16,075 nucleotides of DNA. It comes from CAVZKK01 sp964573475 (GTDB taxonomy: Archaea; Thermoproteota; Bathyarchaeia; Bathyarchaeales; Bathycorpusculaceae). The translations under genes were made by a program, and so were the position numbers. Where the stretch lies: the NCBI GenBank assembly GCA_964573475.1, contig CAZNJT010000031.1, positions 1 through 16,075 on the forward strand, in the 5' to 3' direction. This document shows, in pieces, positions 11,949-16,075 of this stretch; positions within the stretch are counted from its first letter, which is position 1, and each line of letters opens with the position of its first letter. Below the pieces are notes generated by a model, which worked only from the letters and a program-made list of their open reading frames with translations, did no database searches and had not been told where the DNA came from.

Positions 11949-12530
11949 ATGAGTTCGCGATCCTCTGAACGGAAAAGCAGCCAATTTGTGTTGCCAGGCG
12001 AACGTCTAGGCGTAATCGAAGAGTTTACTCCGGACACTGGAACATACGTTAAAGACGGAATCATTTATTCCGGGGTTATTGGCCGCGCCTTACTTGACCT
12101 TTCGAATAAACGTGTTTCGGTTCATCCGTTAGTTCATGGAGCAAGGGTCCCTAAAGTCGGAAACATAGTCTTGGGGCAAGTTTCAAATGTTCAAACTGAT
12201 AATGCTGGTGTGCGAATTTCCAAGATAGACGATAAACTGCTTTCTGGCTTTTTCTCAGGTGTTCTCCATGTTTCTGATGTGCAACTAAGTTACGTTGAGT
12301 CAATGTTTGACGTTTGTAAACCCGGTGACCTCATAAGGGCCAAGGTAATCAGCGAAAAGAACCAAGTTTCTCACTTGTCCACCAAAGACAAGAGTTTAGG
12401 CGTGGTTTTCGCTTTTTGTTCGCAATGCGGCTATACATTAGAGTTAAAGCGGCAAACTATGTATTGTCCAAGATGTGGAAAAACTGAAAAGCGTAAGACC
12501 GCATTAGATTATGGAAAAGGAATACTATAG
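11949..12530 (+). CDS. csl4: Exosome complex RNA-binding protein Csl4
   Basis: The 193-residue protein matches archaeal Csl4. It has an N-terminal strand domain with V-L-P-G-E-R-L-G-V-I-E-E-F, an S1-type RNA-binding domain (about 65-145, including P-K-V-G-N-I-V-L-G-Q-V and P-G-D-L-I-R-A-K-V-I), and a C-terminal zinc ribbon with C157, C160, C173 and C176 (CSQCG and CPRCG). Known role: cap subunit of the archaeal exosome, which recruits substrates, DnaG or Rrp4 partners to the Rrp41/Rrp42 ring for 3'-5' RNA degradation. The ATG at 11949 follows AAAAAAGGGAA. It is 19 nt upstream of rpoL and surely shares a transcript. It is the first core gene to the right of the accessory island. Confidence 0.93.
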   Translation: MSSRSSERKSSQFVLPGERLGVIEEFTPDTGTYVKDGIIYSGVIGRALLDLSNKRVSVHPLVHGARVPKVGNIVLGQVSNVQTDNAGVRISKIDDKLLSGFFSGVLHVSDVQLSYVESMFDVCKPGDLIRAKVISEKNQVSHLSTKDKSLGVVFAFCSQCGYTLELKRQTMYCPRCGKTEKRKTALDYGKGIL

Positions 12531-12549
12531 CATAAAAGGGTAAGTGAAA

Positions 12550-12834
12550 ATGAAAGTTAAAACATTGAAGAGAACCTCAAACGAACTTAAAATAGACGTA
12601 GATGGTATTGGGCATGCTCTTTGTAATCTGCTGCAAAAGAGGCTTTTGGAAAATGAAAACGTGGATTTAGCGGGCTACGACGTACCGCACCCGTTAGCCT
12701 CAAACTCCGTAATTTATGTCCGCACAAAAGGCAATGTTAAACCTGAGGAAGCCTTACGGAAAGCCGTGGAAAACGTACGTGAGATGAACAAAGAGTTCAG
12801 CAAAGAGCTTCAAAAAGCCCTTAAGAAAACTTAG
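12550..12834 (+). CDS. rpoL: DNA-directed RNA polymerase subunit L (Rpb11 homologue)
   Basis: The 94-residue protein has the alpha-like Rpb11 pattern: a first strand V-K-T-L-K-R-T-S-N-E-L-K-I, a dimerisation helix D-G-I-G-H-A-L-C-N-L-L, a loop with D-V-P-H-P-L, and a long C-terminal helix rich in E and K. Known role: forms the RpoD/RpoL heterodimer that nucleates RNA polymerase assembly. I prefer the ATG at 12550 because AAAAGGG (12534-12540) lies 9 nt upstream; a GTG at 12544 would be only 3 nt from it. Csl4 followed by RpoL is a common archaeal order. The last 14 bases overlap the 3' end of the oppositely oriented RNase III-like gene. Confidence 0.93.
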   Translation: MKVKTLKRTSNELKIDVDGIGHALCNLLQKRLLENENVDLAGYDVPHPLASNSVIYVRTKGNVKPEEALRKAVENVREMNKEFSKELQKALKKT

Positions 12835-13234
12835 CTCTGGTCTTTATTGTTGCGAGCAATTGGCTAAAACCATCTATAGGGTCGTCAGTTTTTTCCAGTG
12901 TTGCGACGCTTTCTTCTAGTGTGATGCAGTTGTGAAGCCAAGCATAAATTATTAAAGCTTCGGCAGCGTCAGCCAGCATATGGCGTGTCATTCTTGATGG
13001 CAAATACTCTCTTAATCCGGCTTTTTTAATGGCTTCGGCGAGCACGGTTCCTTTAACTTTTGCGCCTGAAGGTTGTCCCTTTCTGTTTGATAAGGCTAGT
13101 GAATAGACAAAGTTTATGTATGCATCTCCAAGAGATGCCAGTTTATGGTTTGTCAATACTTCGGTTATGTTTCCATGAGTTTTTATGAAGGAAAATGTTT
13201 CAACGCGTTTCTTCAAGGGTGAAAGCCTCTGCAT
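12821..13234 (-). CDS. RNase III-domain (Mini-III-like) protein
   Basis: The 137-residue protein is a single RNase III domain without a double-stranded RNA-binding domain. The signature region reads N-H-K-L-A-S-L-G-D-A-Y-I (D37), and the second metal-binding helix reads LADAAEALIIYAWL (D89, E92). Relative to classical N-E-R-L-E-F-L-G-D, both glutamates are replaced (H30, A33), while D37, D89 and E92 remain. This is closer to the bacterial Mini-III style, L-G-D-A. The family acts as a dimer on structured RNA, for example rRNA precursors; the substrate here is unknown. A TATA box at 13255-13262 gives leaderless spacing for the ATG at 13234, and no Shine-Dalgarno sequence is seen. It overlaps rpoL tail to tail by 14 nt and is divergent from the DUF99 gene. 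Confidence 0.75.
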   Translation of the reverse strand: MQRLSPLKKRVETFSFIKTHGNITEVLTNHKLASLGDAYINFVYSLALSNRKGQPSGAKVKGTVLAEAIKKAGLREYLPSRMTRHMLADAAEALIIYAWLHNCITLEESVATLEKTDDPIDGFSQLLATIKTRAKFS

Positions 13235-13254
13235 TAATGTTGTTCTTCGCTAAA

Positions 13255-13262
13255 CTTATAAC
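13255..13262. promoter_or_regulatory. Symmetric TATA element between the RNase III-like and DUF99 genes
   Basis: CTTATAAC contains the palindrome TTATAA. On - it is about 26 nt before the ATG at 13234 (leaderless). On + it predicts a start near 13285, ahead of GAGGA (13291-13295) and the TTG at 13302. It is the only good box in the 67-nt intergenic region. Confidence 0.5.
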
Positions 13263-13301
13263 ATGTTTTCTCATATTTGTTGATGTCGTTGAGGAATTGT
13301 T

Positions 13302-13889
13302 TTGGCTTGCAAAAAATTTCGTGTGATTAAGCCTGAAATTCGTGTTCTCGGGGTTGATGATGGAGTATTTACCCCTCACGTGAAAGGTCTTGTGCCAGTT
13401 GTCGGCGTTGTTTTTCGCGGTGGATACTGGCTTGATGGTGTAATGCACACGAAAATAAAAGTGGACGGATTTGACGCCGCAAGGAAAATAGCTTCCATGA
13501 TAATTAACTCACCACATTACAAGCAGTTAAGGGTCATAATGCTTAATGGGATAACATTTGCGGGTTTCAACGTCGCTGATATTAAAAAGCTTACAGCGAA
13601 AACGAAACTTCCAGTCATATCAGTTACACGTGAAAGACCCAACTTTGCAAAAATTCGCGAAGCCCTGAAGAATTTGCCGAAAAGTGAAGAACGTTGGAAG
13701 GCTATGCTAAACGCTGGAGAAATATTCGAAGTTTGCACTAGAAGTGGAAGCGAGAAAATTTGCGTGCAATTTTCCGGAATCCTTTACGAAGATGCAGAAA
13801 AAATATTGCAGGTAACCTCAACGCGAAGCAATATTCCTGAAGCATTACGCGTAGCGCATCTTATCGCTTCCGGAATAAGCGTCGCTTAA
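13302..13889 (+). CDS. DUF99 family protein (endonuclease V-related fold)
   Basis: The 195-residue protein is an archaeal DUF99 member. It has the opening I-R-V-L-G-V-D-D-G-V-F with paired acidic residues on the first strand, a V-V-F-R-G-G-Y-W-L-D-G-V segment, and V-I-M-L-N-G-I-T-F-A-G-F-N-V-A-D, which I recognise as the family core, followed by P-V-I-S-V-T-R-E-R-P. The family is regarded as related to endonuclease V, an RNase H-like fold, but its biochemical activity is not established. The start is a TTG at 13302 with GAGGA six bases upstream; no ATG occurs before the conserved core. It is divergent from the RNase III-like gene and 80 nt upstream of the TFS gene, which has its own TATA box. 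Confidence 0.83.
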   Translation: MACKKFRVIKPEIRVLGVDDGVFTPHVKGLVPVVGVVFRGGYWLDGVMHTKIKVDGFDAARKIASMIINSPHYKQLRVIMLNGITFAGFNVADIKKLTAKTKLPVISVTRERPNFAKIREALKNLPKSEERWKAMLNAGEIFEVCTRSGSEKICVQFSGILYEDAEKILQVTSTRSNIPEALRVAHLIASGISVA

Positions 13890-13917
13890 CTCCAATCTTT
13901 ATTGTTGCATGAAAAGG

Positions 13918-13925
13918 TTTAAAAG
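13918..13925 (+). promoter_or_regulatory. TATA box for transcription factor S gene
   Basis: TTTAAAAG, preceded by a purine-rich GAAAAGG that could act as a BRE, lies about 26 nt before 13947. That gives a roughly 23-nt leader containing GGAG (13957-13960), nine bases before the ATG at 13970. Confidence 0.55.
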
Positions 13926-13969
13926 AGACAATGTTAAGGGAAAACAAACGGACATCGGAGTAAAAAGCT

Positions 13970-14323
13970 ATGGAATTTTGTCCGAAATGTGGCTCCAGGC
14001 TTGTGCCTAAAAAGGGGAAAACTGGCAAAGAATTGTCAATACTACTGGTTTGTCCAAAATGCGGTTATAAAAAGCGGGAGTCGAGCAAGAAGGTAGAGCC
14101 TAAGGTTGCAAAAGTCATAGAGCATAAGCCACAGCAGCTTGTGGCGGTGATAGGTAAGGAAGAGCAGAAACTGCGTACATTGCCCACCGTTAGAATTGAG
14201 TGCCCCAAATGCGGAAACAATCTGGCGTACGTTTGGCAAGTACAGACAAGAGGCGCCGATGAATCTTCAACACAGTTCTTGCGTTGCACAAAATGTAACT
14301 ACACATTCAGAGAATACAGCTAA
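13970..14323 (+). CDS. tfs: Transcription elongation factor S (TFS, TFIIS-like)
   Basis: The 117-residue protein carries two zinc ribbons joined by a lysine-rich linker. The N-terminal ribbon uses C4, C7, C28 and C31 (FCPKCGS and VCPKCGY). The C-terminal ribbon uses C78, C81, C106 and C109 (ECPKCGN and RCTKCNY). The catalytic acidic pair D97-E98 sits in T-R-G-A-D-E-S-S-T-Q-F. Known role: inserts its C-terminal hairpin into the RNA polymerase secondary channel and stimulates cleavage of backtracked transcripts. The usual A-D-E-P has Ser instead of Pro after the acidic pair. Length and both metal sites are normal, so an active TFS rather than an inhibitory paralogue is likely. Confidence 0.93.
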   Translation: MEFCPKCGSRLVPKKGKTGKELSILLVCPKCGYKKRESSKKVEPKVAKVIEHKPQQLVAVIGKEEQKLRTLPTVRIECPKCGNNLAYVWQVQTRGADESSTQFLRCTKCNYTFREYS

Positions 14324-14335
14324 AAGAGACTTTAA

Positions 14336-14351
14336 TTGTGAATCATCACAA
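14336..14351. repeat. Perfect dyad after the TFS gene
   Basis: TTGTGA-ATCA-TCACAA is a perfect six-base inverted repeat with a four-base centre, 12 nt after the TFS stop and about 60 nt beyond the stop codon of the opposing membrane-protein gene. It could act as a bidirectional terminator or 3'-end hairpin between convergent genes, or as a protein-binding dyad. Confidence 0.35.
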
Positions 14352-14409
14352 GCAAGACGCATTTCCTTTATAGGGCACTTTGCTAATTCCACGTCCAGCG
14401 GTTGATCGA

Positions 14410-14988
14410 CTATCCAATATCAACATGTTCAGTGGCTACAAGATAGTAGATAGAAAGCGTATTCGTAATGGCTATGCTTACGTTTGCTAGCATATACAAC
14501 AGATAGGAAGTCCAGTAATAATGGGGGTCTCCAATGGCCAGAATCAAGTCGTTGTATAGACTCCCCAATGAAAAAACATTGGTCAGAGTAAACAGAGCTG
14601 ACACGAAAAGACCTAATTTCCTTCCACGCCCACTCGGAAGCCAAGAGGCTGCCACAACACAAAGAAGACAAAAGACCACCGAAAAACAAACAAAGAAAAC
14701 AAACCACATTGCTAAACCCGCAAGATGATAAAGAGGCGGTAGAAACGGTCGAACAATATCCCAAAACAAAGAACTACCAGAGATCCAATATGCTGGTGAC
14801 ACAATAGGCAAAAAGCAAATCACAGCCAACGCTTTATAAAAGGTTGAAAGCTGCTTCGCTGTTTCCTGTGACTTGGAGAGTCTTGCTTTCCTAAACCATC
14901 TGATGTACGTAAAAAGCAAAATAACGTTACATACTGCCCCAGCAAGTCCAGCGATTATATGCCAGTATTCAATCACCCTCAATTCCAC
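14410..14988 (-). CDS. Uncharacterised multi-pass membrane protein
   Basis: No family is recognised. The 192-residue protein has about five hydrophobic segments: near residues 11-28 (A-G-L-A-G-A-V-C-N-V-I-L-L-F-T-Y-I), 50-68, 88-118 (a long one rich in F, V and C, possibly two helices), 125-148 and 160-183. A basic loop after the first (R-W-F-R-K-A-R-L-S-K) suggests its orientation. The open frame extends to a TTG at 15054. However, TTTTTAAAG (15020 down to 15012) is centred about 26 nt before a GTG at 14988, which then begins M-E-L-R-V-I-E-Y-W just ahead of the first membrane helix, so I take that as a leaderless start. It stands alone between TFS and PCNA and is probably monocistronic. Confidence 0.6.
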   Translation of the reverse strand: MELRVIEYWHIIAGLAGAVCNVILLFTYIRWFRKARLSKSQETAKQLSTFYKALAVICFLPIVSPAYWISGSSLFWDIVRPFLPPLYHLAGLAMWFVFFVCFSVVFCLLCVVAASWLPSGRGRKLGLFVSALFTLTNVFSLGSLYNDLILAIGDPHYYWTSYLLYMLANVSIAITNTLSIYYLVATEHVDIG

Positions 14989-15011
14989 ACAATATAGACA
15001 TGTTTGTCTGA

Positions 15012-15020
15012 CTTTAAAAA
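15012..15020 (-). promoter_or_regulatory. TATA box of the membrane protein gene
   Basis: On the - strand TTTTTAAAG lies about 26-28 nt before the GTG at 14988. If real, it falls inside the longest possible open frame of the gene and therefore argues for the shorter protein. Confidence 0.4.
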
Positions 15021-15073
15021 CTTCCTTTGCCAACAAAACAACCAGTTTAATCAATTGACTAATTGGAGAAAGT

Positions 15074-15102
15074 AGAAATCAGACATCTAAAGTCCGATTT
15101 CT
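15074..15102. repeat. Imperfect inverted repeat / hairpin
   Basis: AGAAATC (15074-15080) pairs with GATTTCT (15096-15102). After one A/C mismatch, GAC pairs with GTC around a seven-base loop. The resulting ten-pair stem lies just upstream (on the - strand side) of the membrane protein gene. It could terminate a - strand transcript coming from the CTATATATAG element. Confidence 0.3.
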
Positions 15103-15331
15103 CCCGCAAACTCTCTTTTGTCCGCAACTTTGAACTCTCGATATCGTCATAAAACTGCGCACGTTTGATTCTATTAGCAAACCATTCTAGAAACCTAAAG
15201 TTGAACCTATATATAGAGGGGCTAAGTCTCAACCGAGAGCACAAACTACTCCACAAATAATTAACTGCCTTGTTTGAAGCTGAAAGGTTAATACGTAAAA
15301 TCTTTTATTAACAACCTAAACATATCCAATA

Positions 15332-15347
15332 GAAAGGTGACCCTTTC
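15332..15347 (+). promoter_or_regulatory. Hairpin containing the PCNA ribosome-binding site
   Basis: GAAAGG (15332-15337) pairs perfectly with CCTTTC (15342-15347) around a TGAC loop, and the ATG of PCNA follows directly at 15348. The Shine-Dalgarno sequence AGGTGA lies in the 5' arm and loop, so folding would compete with ribosome binding. A TATA-like CTTTTATTAAC 26 nt upstream would start the mRNA at or near the first base of the hairpin. Confidence 0.4.
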
Positions 15348-16075
15348 ATGTTCAAACTCAAAGTAGCCGACGCAAAACTCCTAAGAGACATGATCACATC
15401 CATATCCATCCTCGTAGACGAAGCCACATTCAAACTCGACCCCGAAGGCTTAAAACTTCGAGCAATGGACCCATCACGCGTTGCTATGATTGATTTTGAG
15501 TGGCCCAAAACAGTTTTTGAAGAATACCAGTGCACGGAACCGACAAAAATGTGCATAAACATAAGCGAACTGTTAAAACTGCTTAAAAGAGCCGGCAAAG
15601 ATGAAGTTGTAGAGCTTTCTCTTGACGAGAAAACTGGGCGCTTACAAGTGAAAATATCTGGAAAATATGCACGGGACTTCACAATGCCAACGCTTGAAGC
15701 CTCGGAAGAAGAGGTGCCAACACCAAAAATCACATTCAATGTTAGGGCTAAAGCCACAACCCAAGGTTTAAGTCAAGCAATCGAAGACGCCCAACTCGTA
15801 AGCGACCACGTCAGAGTCGAGGCAGACTCAGAAAAACTGGTTTTTCATGCTGCCGGTGACCTTATGGGTGCAACAATAACACTTCAAAAAGGAAGCGACA
15901 CTCTCTTAGACTTGGAAGCCAAAGAACCTTCAAAAGCAACATTCAGCCTAAGTTATCTCTTGGAAATTGTAAAGGCAGCATCTGCAACATCTGACATAGC
16001 AACACTGGAGTTTTCATCAGACATGCCCATAAAACTGGACTTCCAACAAACAAAAGAAGGAAAACTAACGTTTTA
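15348..16075 (+). CDS. pcn: DNA polymerase sliding clamp (PCNA), 3' end beyond window
   Basis: The frame from ATG 15348 stays open for 242 codons to the right edge, so only the last few residues of a roughly 250-residue clamp are missing. The two-domain PCNA pattern is clear: the start MFKLKVADAKLLRDMI, then L-R-A-M-D-P-S-R-V-A-M-I-D (about 38-50), K-L-L-K-R-A-G-K-D-E near residue 80, and a second repeat from about residue 128 with L-S-Q-A-I-E-D-A-Q-L-V-S-D-H-V and F-S-L-S-Y-L-L-E-I-V. Known role: a homo- or heterotrimeric ring that tethers polymerases, FEN1, ligase and other factors to DNA. The ribosome-binding element GGTGA is 7 nt ahead of the ATG and lies in a small hairpin. Whether the organism has one or several PCNAs cannot be told from here. 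Confidence 0.94.
   Translation, partial: MFKLKVADAKLLRDMITSISILVDEATFKLDPEGLKLRAMDPSRVAMIDFEWPKTVFEEYQCTEPTKMCINISELLKLLKRAGKDEVVELSLDEKTGRLQVKISGKYARDFTMPTLEASEEEVPTPKITFNVRAKATTQGLSQAIEDAQLVSDHVRVEADSEKLVFHAAGDLMGATITLQKGSDTLLDLEAKEPSKATFSLSYLLEIVKAASATSDIATLEFSSDMPIKLDFQQTKEGKLTF

Larger units (their letters stand above)
15055..15347. other. Intergenic region upstream of PCNA
   Basis: These 293 bases hold no confident gene. They contain an imperfect hairpin (15074-15102), a palindromic TATA-like CTATATATAG (15207-15216) that could fire either way, and AT-rich strings near 15290-15311 suitable as the PCNA promoter (CTTTTATTAAC, about 26 nt before 15332). A 65-codon - strand frame (15059-15256, TTG start) covers the left part, but its predicted product resembles nothing I know. 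Confidence 0.45.

Noticed and set aside
15059..15256. 65-codon - strand frame upstream of PCNA
   Set aside because: It has a TTG start without a Shine-Dalgarno sequence, crosses a TATA-like palindrome and a hairpin, and its product has no recognisable motif. It is kept only as part of the intergenic description.
1..16075. tRNA, rRNA, CRISPR array or insertion sequence
   Set aside because: I read the intergenic regions on both strands and found no T-loop/anticodon pattern, no regularly spaced repeats, and no transposase or integrase gene.

Overview
The window is archaeal chromosomal DNA. The evidence is the set of archaeal/eukaryotic-type information-processing proteins: Pus10, L21e, Rpb4 and Rpb11 homologues, an archaeal Dim1/KsgA, L10e, Dph2, exosome Csl4, transcription factor S and a PCNA clamp. 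Genes are also preceded by TATA-like boxes about 26 nt upstream of predicted starts, several of which look leaderless. Gene content and protein style suggest a TACK-group archaeon, most likely Bathyarchaeia. That placement is an inference from memory, with no rRNA gene present to confirm it.

Layout. Positions 1-2926 hold a compact + strand cluster typical of archaea: the pus10 3' end, rpl21e, rpoF, a DUF655 gene, rsmA/ksgA and a HemK2-like methyltransferase. Then come a cysteine-rich DUF3795 gene (2972-3334), a divergent pair (zinc-finger/GNAT acetyltransferase on -, dCTP deaminase-like on +), rpl10e overlapping a phosphoenolpyruvate synthase, and dph2 overlapping a METTL5-like RNA methyltransferase.

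Positions 9399-11948 form an accessory island. It contains hairpins, a broken ThaI-like restriction endonuclease gene, an apparently intact permuted N4-cytosine-type DNA methyltransferase on the opposite strand with overlapping stop codons, a truncated PD-(D/E)XK nuclease gene and small open-frame scraps. It reads as a restriction-modification system that lost its nuclease and kept its methylase.

The core resumes with csl4 and rpoL, a Mini-III-like RNase III domain gene (convergent with rpoL), a DUF99 gene sharing a palindromic TATA region with it, transcription factor S, an orphan membrane protein on -, and PCNA, which runs off the right edge.

Functionally the core genes serve ribosome and translation-factor maturation (Pus10, KsgA, METTL5-like, Dph2, HemK2-like), transcription (RpoF, RpoL, TFS), RNA turnover (Csl4, RNase III-like), nucleotide hygiene and replication (Dcd-like, PCNA) and gluconeogenesis (PpsA). 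The points most worth a second look are the decayed restriction-modification island, the KsgA with a substituted catalytic NLPY motif, the two divergent pairs sharing one symmetric TATA element, and a perfect hairpin that encloses the PCNA Shine-Dalgarno sequence and abuts the start codon.
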